Shown: positions 54,371 to 62,672 of the stretch, one piece after another
Layout of the letters: each line of letters opens with the position of its first letter
How positions within the stretch are numbered: the stretch's first letter is position 1
Assembly: GCF_000967495.1 (NCBI RefSeq)
Contig: NZ_JXXU01000044.1
Span: forward strand, 62,001-126,000
From: Vibrio neptunius
GTDB taxonomy: Bacteria; Pseudomonadota; Gammaproteobacteria; Enterobacterales; Vibrionaceae
Length of the DNA: 64,000 bases
Direction of reading: 5' to 3'
The notes under the pieces: generated by a model
Databases searched by the model: none
The model's input: the letters and a program-made list of their open reading frames with translations, nothing else
What the model was told of the DNA's origin: nothing
Program-made: the position numbers and the translations under genes

Positions 54371-55255
54371 TCAGTAATAATTAAAAGAATTCGCTAAGTG
54401 TTTCGTTCTTTGGGCCCAGTTTCGGTGGCACGCCGTTTCCATCATCTGTCCACTCATTTGATAAATTGCTGGAGAGCTTTGATCTAAGATTGACTCAGCT
54501 TGTTTTATGTAACCACTCGAGTAGTCATGAAAAAAATTCTCAATCACAGTGACTTGTTCTGGATGTATTGCCGTCTTACCAAAAAAACCAAAATTCAGAT
54601 CCATACGAAGCTCCTTTTCAAGAGTCACTCTATCTTCCAAAAAATCAAAGACAGGTGCAGAAAGTTCATATCCATGAGGTCTAAACGTAATAATCAATTG
54701 CTCTATGATGATTCGCAAAGGCGTGTCATAGATAGTCTGTCCAGGCATTCGTTTAATCCCAAGAATATTGAATAAGTCGTTCCCACCTATTCTTAGGCAT
54801 ATAATACGGTCTTTGATTGAGTTGAGTTGCTCTCGAATTAGTACCAAATTTTTCGGACACATCACTTCTGAAGATTCAAGTGTCGGCATGACTTTAAATG
54901 GATGAGAAGAGGAGATTAAGACATCATGATATTCATTTAAGGTTGTTAGATCATACTTGGGCAATACAAAGCCATCAATCTTTTCAATTCCATCGAAACC
55001 CAATATTTCTTTTAGTACCAAAGCATTTCTTGGCCGAATAAAACGCTTAAATTTAGAGTTATCTTCTAACACTAACAATGCATTTCTTAGGTTATCTAAG
55101 CTCAGTTTTAGTTGATCGTCCGATACTGCATCTTCAGTACAAAACACCATACTCTTAGAGCCTAAACCGTTTGACATTATCTGACTTAACTTGTCATGAG
55201 TACAAGGTGTATATAAAGTAGCTCCAAGTGAAAAGTACATATTTTCTTGCATCAT
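54371..55255 (-). CDS. HpcH/HpaI aldolase / citrate-lyase-beta-like protein
   Basis: This 294-residue TIM-barrel-type protein is related to CitE/HpcH aldolases, which make or break carbon-carbon bonds in CoA or keto-acid substrates. Visible family marks are FIRPRN (about 65-70), DGFVLPKYD, LRIGGNDLFNILG and FGKTAIHPEQVTVIENFF near the C-terminus. It overlaps the upstream PRTase/StiP gene by 4 bases. In Ter-associated gene sets such an aldolase is part of a predicted biosynthetic module; its substrate here is unknown. Confidence 0.85.
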   Translation of the reverse strand: MMQENMYFSLGATLYTPCTHDKLSQIMSNGLGSKSMVFCTEDAVSDDQLKLSLDNLRNALLVLEDNSKFKRFIRPRNALVLKEILGFDGIEKIDGFVLPKYDLTTLNEYHDVLISSSHPFKVMPTLESSEVMCPKNLVLIREQLNSIKDRIICLRIGGNDLFNILGIKRMPGQTIYDTPLRIIIEQLIITFRPHGYELSAPVFDFLEDRVTLEKELRMDLNFGFFGKTAIHPEQVTVIENFFHDYSSGYIKQAESILDQSSPAIYQMSGQMMETACHRNWAQRTKHLANSFNYY

Positions 55256-56364
55256 TCAGCACCTTTATTCATGGTTTTAATGATTGCGCAGGCTTCAAAT
55301 AAAAGTTTTTTCTGTTCAACAACTGTAACATTTTTTTCTTTGGCTAATAGAATCAAGTGTTGTACCTTAGGGCTATCTAGAGAGCGTAATATTAATAGTG
55401 AAGGGACTCGTCTGAGCATTACTCGAGTTGACTCCGCAATCCCTGGTTTCATATAGTTAATATCTGATATAGCATGAATTCGCTTCATATTGTCTATAAA
55501 GGCCTTCATTTTCTCTTGACGCACAGTATTGTTTTCTAATACATCAGCGCTATGCTCTGATTCTTTATTAAACTCAAAGACAATCTGGTCAATAAACCAT
55601 TGAGAGTGATCATCATCAGCTAGATGATGATTAACTACACAGCCATGAAATCTACCAGTGCTTTTAGATTGCCAAACGCTTCGCGATATCAACCCTGAGA
55701 CGGTGGAATTGAGCATAGATGAAGGAATGGGGTAATCTTCATCAGTAGCACAAAAGTCAGCACAACCACCACTGTCTGAAATAACATACAAATCGTCTGG
55801 AATCAGGGTATTGTTGTCTAAATTATATCGCTCAATGGATGACTTTAGCTCTCGAGTTATCACCCCTTTCGCCGTCCAACCGTCAATAAAGGTGAGCGAA
55901 TGTGATGCTATATTTTTATCTTTAATCAAGTAATCTAAGGCGTTGGTATCAATACCTCGATCTCGAATAATACTGATACTGTAATGACGAACCTCACGGT
56001 TATAGTGCAATTCCAATGCCTTTTTAAGCAATACTCCAATTGGCGTACCAGCTCTAGCCAAAGATACAAGAACTATCTCTCCTGGCCTATTTCTATCAAT
56101 AATTTTAGCCAGCGTTAAGATATGTTGGGCTAGCTTTCTCTTGTACTTTTTCGTAAAAGTAAAGAAAAGTTCATTGTATTTATCTGTTGGCTTTACTTCT
56201 TTACTGAGCATTTCAGAGTAATGTCGCTTTCCTGATTGAATTAGCGTTTCTTTATCTTCTATGTCACAGTAAACGGGATCGATGATATCCAGCAAAAATT
56301 CACAATCTTCTCTGGTATAACTCCCGGTAATGGGTTCATTTAAGTTATGCATTTTCATTACCAT
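55252..56364 (-). CDS. StiP-family protein (PRTase-like, Ter-associated)
   Basis: This 370-residue protein matches the family annotated cysteine protease StiP / PRTase in tellurium-resistance clusters. It shows VLVSLARAGTPIGVLLKKAL at about 98-117, HYSISIIRDRGID, a PRPP-loop-like FIDGWTAKGVITREL at about 159-173, and VISDSGGCADFCATDEDYPIPSSMLNSTVSGLISRSV. The C-terminal 110 residues form a second, RNA-binding-like domain. It overlaps its neighbours by 7 and 4 bases. The protease label is a family name; the PRPP-loop suggests transferase chemistry. Met codons at 56358 and 56352 are alternative starts. Confidence 0.8.
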   Translation of the reverse strand: MVMKMHNLNEPITGSYTREDCEFLLDIIDPVYCDIEDKETLIQSGKRHYSEMLSKEVKPTDKYNELFFTFTKKYKRKLAQHILTLAKIIDRNRPGEIVLVSLARAGTPIGVLLKKALELHYNREVRHYSISIIRDRGIDTNALDYLIKDKNIASHSLTFIDGWTAKGVITRELKSSIERYNLDNNTLIPDDLYVISDSGGCADFCATDEDYPIPSSMLNSTVSGLISRSVWQSKSTGRFHGCVVNHHLADDDHSQWFIDQIVFEFNKESEHSADVLENNTVRQEKMKAFIDNMKRIHAISDINYMKPGIAESTRVMLRRVPSLLILRSLDSPKVQHLILLAKEKNVTVVEQKKLLFEACAIIKTMNKGAE

Positions 56365-57110
56365 GATACACTGTTAGAGATCTGACTATTGGTCGGCATC
56401 AATGCGAAGTCCGCTTTTTTCATAAACGGCAAATCTGACAAGCTATCTCCTAAACTGACCAAAAGAGTATTATTATCTAGGGAATGTGATTTAATTAAAT
56501 ACTCAACAGCGCGAGTCTTTCTCGTATAAGGTGGTAGTAATGCCATATTACGACCATTAATATGGATTTTAAGTTGTAGTTCAATGCTCTCTAATAGGCT
56601 GGAAACTTGATCAAATACTAAGTCATAATCCGTACCTTCCTGACATTTGATACAGATATAACAATCTAATTCACCTTCAGATACTACATAACTAGCCGCT
56701 GAAAATTCAGCGCTTTCGATCAATTCATTAATGCATCTACTCAAATCATGTAATGATGTTGACCAACAAGATAGAGAAAATTCATCACACTGATACTTCA
56801 TCCATTCTTTATCAATATTTCCGTCGGCATCAACGATCAGTGCACCATGAGATACAATTTTCCAAGAGTTGAATAACTCTGTTAGATTTACTCTATTTAA
56901 AGTTTCGAGACTTCGCCCTGTAACAGGAATAATATTGCTGTTTGAATGGGAAAAGATATCTAGTAGCGCCTTCTGCTTTGGCGATATAAATGAACGCGGA
57001 TTTCCATCAATATCCAATGCGGCAACAGCAAGTGTGGTCCCCGGAGGATGTTTTTTTTCCGTGGCAATCAAACAGTCATCAATATCTGTAAACAGTATCG
57101 TTTTCATCAA
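56358..57110 (-). CDS. HAD-superfamily hydrolase (Cof-like)
   Basis: This 250-residue phosphatase-type protein has the HAD motif I FTDIDDCL with nucleophile Asp9 and acid/base Asp11, motif II VTGRSLE, and motif III/IV region LGDSLSDLPFM with acidic residues at about 222-226. The cap region is of the C2 type seen in Cof/SPP phosphatases. Its start overlaps the PRTase stop by 4 bases (ATGA), and its own stop overlaps the StiP gene. It probably removes a phosphate from an intermediate of the same pathway; this is inference. Confidence 0.85.
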   Translation of the reverse strand: MMKTILFTDIDDCLIATEKKHPPGTTLAVAALDIDGNPRSFISPKQKALLDIFSHSNSNIIPVTGRSLETLNRVNLTELFNSWKIVSHGALIVDADGNIDKEWMKYQCDEFSLSCWSTSLHDLSRCINELIESAEFSAASYVVSEGELDCYICIKCQEGTDYDLVFDQVSSLLESIELQLKIHINGRNMALLPPYTRKTRAVEYLIKSHSLDNNTLLVSLGDSLSDLPFMKKADFALMPTNSQISNSVSW

Positions 57111-58186
57111 TGTGTAACCAGTAAATTTTTCAGTGGATATAACTTGGCAAACTGATGGATTTCTCTCTGCGATTCATCTTCTATTAAATGCACAGCAGCT
57201 CGCTCTTGATCATCAAAATTGTAAATGTAATGTTCAACACTACGTTCATCTATCCGAAAAGCGCGCTTAGTTTCAATCGCATCCCCTAGCATTATTGGAG
57301 AACGGGATGTCGACTGAAACACAACATCTCCACCTTGTTGTTCTGCCTGCTCTGCAATGAGAAATGGCAGATACAAGTGTTCTCCATCACCAACCACAGT
57401 AATAGGTTTAGAAATATCAACCCTAGGTATGTCACCTTGAAAAGGCATCTCAATTGCAAAGCGGCCTAAATCCTTTCTAGAATTGGCTTTCGAAAGCCCC
57501 TTATCGACGTTGTCTGGTAATTTAAGTGCAAGGTTTGAGTCAGCATCAAATTCAAAACTCCCCTCCAAAAGTGATGTGAATTTTACAGAGGTAAACCAAT
57601 CCTCGAATTGCTGTTTACTCGTTTCATCAAGCCAATTAACGAGTGAGACAATCACGACTTGTTTAAGATTGGGAAGCTTATCAAGTAATTTGTCTCCCAA
57701 AAGTTTGAGAGTTCGACCTGTAGAAATTTCATCATCAACGAGTATCAACCTCTGACAAGCAATAATCTGAGGAAGCAACTCCGCCTTCGGCTGATAAAAG
57801 ATATGATCTACTGCGTGACTATGCGCTTCATCTAACGTAAACCATATCGGCTCCGGTGTATCCGTTCTTGTCGTGTGTTGGTAAAACACTGAAGCTGACT
57901 GCTTTTTAGACAAACTATCAGCAACACCTGCACCTAGCCCTGTCGCCGTTTCAGCCATACCAACCACAAATGTTGGGCAATCTTCATCGATTGGTTCAAT
58001 CAGCATGTCGTAGCTGGCTCTCATTTCTTTCGGTTTAACGGGTAAGTGCTTACCTAGGACTTTGGAAACAAACAAGAAGCCTCTTTTAGGATTTTCTCTA
58101 GATGCAAAGGATAAAAGTTCATCGAGTGGAACCGTTTGCTGTTTCACTGATACATTTAACGTCCCATTTCTTATTTTAAATTTCAT
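57107..58186 (-). CDS. Phosphoribosyltransferase with TRSP-type C-terminal domain
   Basis: This 359-residue protein carries a clear PRPP-binding motif LVDDEISTGRT at about 149-159 within an N-terminal PRTase domain (MAETATGLGAGVADSL at about 78-92). The C-terminal part (from about 235, DVSKPITVVGDGEHLYLPFLIAEQAEQQGGDVVFQSTSRSPI) fits the TRSP domain found beside PRTases in Ter gene clusters. It is the first gene of the cluster, with 660 bases of noncoding DNA upstream. It would attach a ribose-phosphate to an unknown base-like acceptor. Confidence 0.85.
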   Translation of the reverse strand: MKFKIRNGTLNVSVKQQTVPLDELLSFASRENPKRGFLFVSKVLGKHLPVKPKEMRASYDMLIEPIDEDCPTFVVGMAETATGLGAGVADSLSKKQSASVFYQHTTRTDTPEPIWFTLDEAHSHAVDHIFYQPKAELLPQIIACQRLILVDDEISTGRTLKLLGDKLLDKLPNLKQVVIVSLVNWLDETSKQQFEDWFTSVKFTSLLEGSFEFDADSNLALKLPDNVDKGLSKANSRKDLGRFAIEMPFQGDIPRVDISKPITVVGDGEHLYLPFLIAEQAEQQGGDVVFQSTSRSPIMLGDAIETKRAFRIDERSVEHYIYNFDDQERAAVHLIEDESQREIHQFAKLYPLKNLLVTH

Positions 58187-58520
58187 CGCGATTCACTACA
58201 TTTCAATTCTGACAGGTTTATGATGATGCAAGGTAAAAGTCATTACCGTCGAATTTCCATTGTTAAAGACATTCAGTTTCTAATAATGGTCATTCTATGA
58301 AATGCAGAGTCAGCGCACTTTTCACACTAAATTTTTACGTCAGCATGCTCTCGACTCACTGACGCTAAGAAGCCCTATCCAGCGTCTAGGTTACTAGCCA
58401 CCTTGACACTATTAATAGATTTGCATCTAAAAGTCTCAAACTTATAAGAAGTGATAGTTTTTGACCCTGCTGGGCAATTTTAGCGATGTCAATAGCTGAA
58501 CGGTATTCGAGTAATGCAAT

Positions 58521-58560
58521 ATAGTTATTTTAACTATCAATTTAGTCAAAATGACTAAAT
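58521..58560. promoter_or_regulatory. two tandem palindromes
   Basis: ATAGTTA-TTT-TAACTAT (58521-58537) is followed within 2 bases by ATTTAGTCA-AAA-TGACTAAAT (58540-58560). Both have perfect arms and 3-base centres. They look like adjacent operator sites for an unknown regulator, about 340 bases upstream of the Ter cluster's first gene. Confidence 0.45.
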
Positions 58561-58616
58561 AACATAGTAAATACACTTACTCTTTACCTATAAAATTGAT
58601 ATTAAAAGTCAAACTG

Positions 58617-58757
58617 ATGAAAACAAGAAATAAAACTTCAACTCAATATTGGAAGGCTTATAACATTTTTTGTTTACAGAGGAGGAACGCCATAAAAACA
58701 TCTATCCATCGCAAAAAAGCGACTGGCGTGTTCTTAGGCAATGGCGGTAAGAAATAA
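58617..58757 (+). CDS. possible small basic protein (46 aa) or 21-aa ORF with ATA start
   Basis: An open frame begins MKTRNKTSTQYWKAYNIFCL and ends FLGNGGKK. The upstream ATG has no Shine-Dalgarno. An ideal AGGAGG (58680-58685) sits 6 bases before an in-frame ATA codon at 58692, which would give a 21-residue basic peptide if ATA (or an ancestral ATG) starts translation. I do not recognise it. It ends one base before the aceA terminator hairpin. Confidence 0.25.
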   Translation: MKTRNKTSTQYWKAYNIFCLQRRNAIKTSIHRKKATGVFLGNGGKK

Positions 58758-58758
58758 A

Positions 58759-58786
58759 AGAGTGGCTGATGTTCATCAGCCACTCT
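58759..58786 (-). terminator. aceA terminator
   Basis: Perfect 13-base arms AGAGTGGCTGATG (58759-58771) and CATCAGCCACTCT (58774-58786) lie 63 bases beyond the aceA stop. On the minus strand the hairpin is followed by a U-rich tract (TTTTATTTC), so it serves aceBA. Confidence 0.88.
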
Positions 58787-58849
58787 ACGACAAGTCTATG
58801 GTTTTCCGTGTGGTTTGTCCCTAATATACCTATTCACGTACTAATGATA

Positions 58850-60163
58850 CTAGAACTGATCCTCTTCCGTTGACCCCGTCAGAGCCGTAACCGATGAATT
58901 ACCACCTTGGATAGTGTTGGTCATCTTATCAAAGTAACCTGTACCCACTTCTTGCTGATGTGCAACGAAGGTGTAGCCTTTCTCTGCTGCCTGGAATTCA
59001 GGGCGCTGTACTTTTTCAACGTAGTGGCGCATACCCTCACCTTGTGCGTAGTCATGCGCAAGTTCGAACATGTTGAACCACATGTTGTGAATGCCCGCTA
59101 ATGTGATGAACTGATACTTGTAGCCCATGTCAGATAGTGCTTGCTGGAACTTAGCAATAGTTTCTGCATCCAAGTTCTTCTCCCAGTTGAACGAAGGAGA
59201 ACAGTTATATGCAAGCAGCTGGTCTGGGTATTCAGCGTGAATCGCTTCTGCGAACTTACGCGCTTCTTCTAAACACGGTGTTGCCGTTTCACACCAGATG
59301 AGGTCAGCGTATGGTGCGTAAGCTAGACCGCGGGAAATCGCTTGATCAATGCCAGCACGTACGCGGTAAAAACCCTCTTGAGTACGCTCACCTTGAATGA
59401 AGTCTTTATCGTATGGGTCACAATCCGACGTTAGTAGGTCTGCCGCGTTTGCATCCGTACGAGCGATTACCAGCGTCGTGGTGCCTGCTACGTCAGCAGC
59501 GAGACGAGCTGCTACCAACTTCTGAACCGCTTCTTGAGTAGGTACGAGAACTTTACCACCCATGTGACCACACTTTTTCACTGATGCAAGCTGATCTTCA
59601 AAGTGAACACCTGCCGCGCCAGCGTCAATCATCGACTTCATTAGTTCGTATGCATTGAGTACGCCACCAAAACCGGCTTCTGCGTCTGCAACGATTGGTA
59701 GGAAATAGTCGATACCGCCTTCATCAGCAGGAGACTTACCGCCAGACCATTGGATTTGGTCCGCACGACGGAACGAGTTGTTAATGCGCTTAACCACTGA
59801 AGGCACTGAGTCAACCGGGTAAAGTGACTGGTCAGGGTACATAGTCGATGCAGTATTGTTATCTGCCGCTACTTGCCAACCTGATAGGTAAATCGCTTCA
59901 ATACCCGCTTTCGCTTGCTGTACTGCTTGACCACCGGTCAGTGCACCCAAACAGTTTACGTAACCTTTCTTAGCATCACCGTTGACCAAAGACCACAGTT
60001 TGTCTGCACCACGCTGAGCAATTGTGTTGGCTGGCACCATTGATCCGCGCAGTTCCACGACTTCTTCTGCTGTATATGGACGTTTTACATTTTTCCAGCG
60101 TGGGTTGGTTGCCCACTCTTTTTCAAGAGCTTCGATTTGTTGGCGGCGAGTTAAATTCGTCAT
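58850..60163 (-). CDS. aceA: Isocitrate lyase
   Basis: AceA splits isocitrate to glyoxylate and succinate, the entry to the glyoxylate shunt. The 437-residue protein has the catalytic loop KKCGHMGGK with Cys198, LSGWQVAAD, DADAGFGG-type VADAEAGFGG and YNCSPSFNW. Length equals E. coli AceA (434). It is the downstream gene of aceB-aceA; aceK is absent in this window. The 222-base gap to aceB contains the second copy of the dispersed repeat. Confidence 0.97.
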   Translation of the reverse strand: MTNLTRRQQIEALEKEWATNPRWKNVKRPYTAEEVVELRGSMVPANTIAQRGADKLWSLVNGDAKKGYVNCLGALTGGQAVQQAKAGIEAIYLSGWQVAADNNTASTMYPDQSLYPVDSVPSVVKRINNSFRRADQIQWSGGKSPADEGGIDYFLPIVADAEAGFGGVLNAYELMKSMIDAGAAGVHFEDQLASVKKCGHMGGKVLVPTQEAVQKLVAARLAADVAGTTTLVIARTDANAADLLTSDCDPYDKDFIQGERTQEGFYRVRAGIDQAISRGLAYAPYADLIWCETATPCLEEARKFAEAIHAEYPDQLLAYNCSPSFNWEKNLDAETIAKFQQALSDMGYKYQFITLAGIHNMWFNMFELAHDYAQGEGMRHYVEKVQRPEFQAAEKGYTFVAHQQEVGTGYFDKMTNTIQGGNSSVTALTGSTEEDQF

Positions 60164-60287
60164 CGGTCTATCCCTCTATTGATGTGCGCTACTATTTATT
60201 GACAATACGGGCGCTGTTTTTATTTTTTCTCTGGCGGTACATCCATCTCCGCCTTAGAACATTCACGTTATTGTTTGAATATTTCGT

Positions 60288-60380
60288 CATTCCTTATAGT
60301 GAGGAACGAACGTAGTAAGGAATCTATATACGCTGTTTGAGATCCCCAACTCGGTCGTACCTCCCTCTTGAGGATGACAG
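60288..60380. repeat. dispersed inverted-dimer repeat, copy 2 (aceB-aceA)
   Basis: The element runs from GTCATTCC to GAGGATGAC. Its two halves are imperfect inverted copies of the same roughly 40-base unit as at 48756-48841, but in the reverse order (GTCAT ends outside, GAGAT ends at the centre). It lies in the aceB-aceA intercistronic space and could form a long RNA hairpin there. Confidence 0.7.
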
Positions 60381-60385
60381 AGTCG

Positions 60386-62032
60386 TTAGTCCAAGAAGTC
60401 ATATCCTGGGACGGTTAAGAAATTGGTCAGTTCATCACTGGTGGTGAGCTTAGCCATTAGCTTGGCGGCTTGTTCAAATCGACCCGAGTCATAACGCTCT
60501 TGGCCAATCTCACTTTTCACCACTTCGATCTCTTCTGTTAAGTACTGCTCGAATAGCGGTTTGGTCACCGTTTGTCCGTTATCGAGTGATTTGCCATGCT
60601 GAATCCATTGCCAGATCGACGCTCGGGAAATTTCTGCCGTTGCGGCGTCTTCCATCAAACCGTAGATAGGGACACAGCCATTACCAGAGATCCAAGCTTC
60701 AATGTATTGGAGTGCCACTCGAATGTTGTGGCGCATGCCCTGCTCTGTTCGTTCTCCTTGGCAAGGCGCAAGCAGATCATTGGCAGTAATCGGCGCGTCA
60801 TCCGAACGAGAAACATCAAGTTGATTAGTTCTCTCGCCCAGCACACTGCCAAACACTTCCATTGCCGTGTTGGCTAAACCAGGGTGCGCCACCCAAGTAC
60901 CGTCATGGCCGTTATTTGCTTCCAATGATTTATCGTTTTGAATTTTGTCGAGAACCTTTTGATTCTCCTGTGGATCTTTTGCTGGAATGAATGCTGCCAT
61001 TCCCCCCATTGCAAAAGCGCCACGACGATGACAGGTACGGATAAGTAAACGCGAATAAGCATTTAGGAACGGCTTATCCATGGTTACAACCTGACGGTCC
61101 GGAAGAACACGATCTGGGTGCTTTTTCAGTGTTTTGATGTAGCTAAAGATGTAATCCCAGCGTCCACAGTTAAGACCCACAATGTGCTCTTTAAGCGAAA
61201 ATAGGATCTCATCCATTTCAAACACGGCTGGCAGTGTTTCAATCAGCACAGTGGCTTTGATAGTGCCTGTATCTAGACCAAAGTAATCCTCAGTAAAATG
61301 AAACACTTTGCTCCACCACTGCGCTTCTTTATGCGATTGCAGTTTTGGTAGGTAGAAGTATGGGCCACTGCCCTTTTTCATTAACGTGCTGTAGTTATTG
61401 TAAAAATAAAGCGCAAAGTCGAATAAAGCTCCCGGAATGATCTCACCATTAAAGGTCACGTGTTTTTCTTTTAGGTGTAAACCACGCACTCGGCAGATCA
61501 AAACCGCAGGATCATCCTTCAACTCATATTGCTTACCATTAACTGGGTTGGTGTAACTGATCTCGCCATCTACTGCGTCACGCAGGTTGATTTGACCATC
61601 TAACACCTTATCCCAAGCGGGGGACATCGAGTCTTCAAAGTCCGCCATGAACACTTTCACGTTCGCATTCAGCGCATTAATCACCATTTTACGGTCAGTA
61701 GGACCGGTAATTTCTACGCGGCGGTCTTGTAGATCTTGAGGAATCCCGAGAATTTTCCAGCTACCTTCTCTAATATCTTGTGTATCTTCGAGAAAGTCTG
61801 GCAGTTCCCCAGCATCGATACGTGCTTGCTTTTCTTCACGTTGAGCAAGTAGTGTATCGGTCTCGCTGGCAAACTGAGCACACAGAAGAGATAAAAAGGT
61901 TTGGGCTTCAACAGGGAAAATAGCCTGATGTTCTGGTGAAAGGGTACCAGTCACTTCAAGCATGCCTTCTTGATGTAAGGTTTCTTGGGCTTCGGCTGTT
62001 GTTTTTTCTCTATCTGGTGTGTTGGCAAGCAT
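60386..62032 (-). CDS. aceB: Malate synthase A
   Basis: AceB condenses glyoxylate with acetyl-CoA to malate. I chose the ATG at 62032 (MLANTPDREKTTAEAQETLHQEG, 548 residues), which has an AAGGAAGAG Shine-Dalgarno; the longer frame to 62134 overlaps a palindrome. Family blocks include DRRVEITGPTDRKMVINALNANVKVFMADFEDSMSPAWD, GLNCGRWDYIFSYIKT and AFAMGGMAAFIPAKD. Length is near E. coli (533). It is the first gene of aceBA, with a long palindrome-rich upstream region. Confidence 0.96.
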   Translation of the reverse strand: MLANTPDREKTTAEAQETLHQEGMLEVTGTLSPEHQAIFPVEAQTFLSLLCAQFASETDTLLAQREEKQARIDAGELPDFLEDTQDIREGSWKILGIPQDLQDRRVEITGPTDRKMVINALNANVKVFMADFEDSMSPAWDKVLDGQINLRDAVDGEISYTNPVNGKQYELKDDPAVLICRVRGLHLKEKHVTFNGEIIPGALFDFALYFYNNYSTLMKKGSGPYFYLPKLQSHKEAQWWSKVFHFTEDYFGLDTGTIKATVLIETLPAVFEMDEILFSLKEHIVGLNCGRWDYIFSYIKTLKKHPDRVLPDRQVVTMDKPFLNAYSRLLIRTCHRRGAFAMGGMAAFIPAKDPQENQKVLDKIQNDKSLEANNGHDGTWVAHPGLANTAMEVFGSVLGERTNQLDVSRSDDAPITANDLLAPCQGERTEQGMRHNIRVALQYIEAWISGNGCVPIYGLMEDAATAEISRASIWQWIQHGKSLDNGQTVTKPLFEQYLTEEIEVVKSEIGQERYDSGRFEQAAKLMAKLTTSDELTNFLTVPGYDFLD

Positions 62033-62672
62033 ATTCTCTTCCTTTAACGCTCCGATACAACGATGACTGTTATGGGTTGTATCAGTGGTTGCTCTAACTT
62101 TTGAAGAGTTACATTTGTAACTATAAAACAACAACCAAATATCCTAATTGATCACTGTCTTCTTCGTTTTTTTGTCTTGTGAGCTCTACCTTGGCTAACC
62201 TAGTTTGCCTTTTCAATCTAGACATAAGCCTCACAGAACCTTTATTTAAACTACACCAACATGCGATAGAGCAAAAGTCCTAAAGTAGCCTATCGACTAA
62301 ATTCAAAGTTTTATTCCGCTGCCTATAAGTTGTTGATTTTGATCACCAAAATGTAACCAGTTACGTAATTTAATTACAGTAAAATTAGAGCTGTAAAACC
62401 GTTTCAAACACGCGTTTAACTAACGAGTGAATTAGGCATCGCTTTAACAGACAGGGGATTTCGTGGCTATTACGGAGGCGGGTCAAACAGAATATTTTTA
62501 GTGAGCTGTAAAATTGACACTGTGAAATTTCACAATTTAATGAAAGCTTCATCAAGATTTCTTTGTAAAATTTTACAAGTCAAAGTTCACCAACAGAATA
62601 AAATGCTAAAAAGCACACTAAAACCAGTGTGCTTTTGGAAGGTACCAGCGAGATTTGGTCTAATACTTATCG
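62033..62672. promoter_or_regulatory. aceB upstream region with several palindromes
   Basis: This 640-base space contains AGTTAC-N4-GTAACT (62107-62122), GTAAC-CA-GTTAC (62353-62364) directly joined to GTAATT-T-AATTAC (62365-62377), TGTGAAATTTCACA (62521-62534) and TTGTAAAATTTTACAA (62563-62578), plus the oxyR terminator at its right end. No gene is recognised. The palindromes suggest complex control of aceBA or an unannotated small transcript. Confidence 0.5.
62609..62636 (-). terminator. oxyR terminator
   Basis: Perfect 11-base arms AAAAGCACACT (62609-62619) and AGTGTGCTTTT (62626-62636) with a 6-base loop lie 37 bases beyond the oxyR stop. The arms' A/T ends give a U-run on the minus-strand transcript. 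Confidence 0.88.

Larger units (their letters stand above)
58187..58849. other. Ter cluster upstream region / aceA downstream region
   Basis: This 663-base A/T-rich space holds the presumed promoter of the Ter cluster, a pair of tandem palindromes (58521-58560), a small basic open frame (58617-58757) and the aceA terminator (58759-58786). No other gene, tRNA or integrase remnant is visible. Confidence 0.5.

Noticed and set aside
50752..58186. Mobile-element origin of the Ter cluster (integrase, attachment site, flanking repeats)
   Set aside because: No integrase, tRNA or flanking direct repeats are visible, so acquisition is suggested only by composition and not listed as a mobile element.
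62521..62534. TGTGAAATTTCACA as a CRP site
   Set aside because: CRP needs TGTGA-N6-TCACA; here the spacer is N4, so I list it only as a palindrome.
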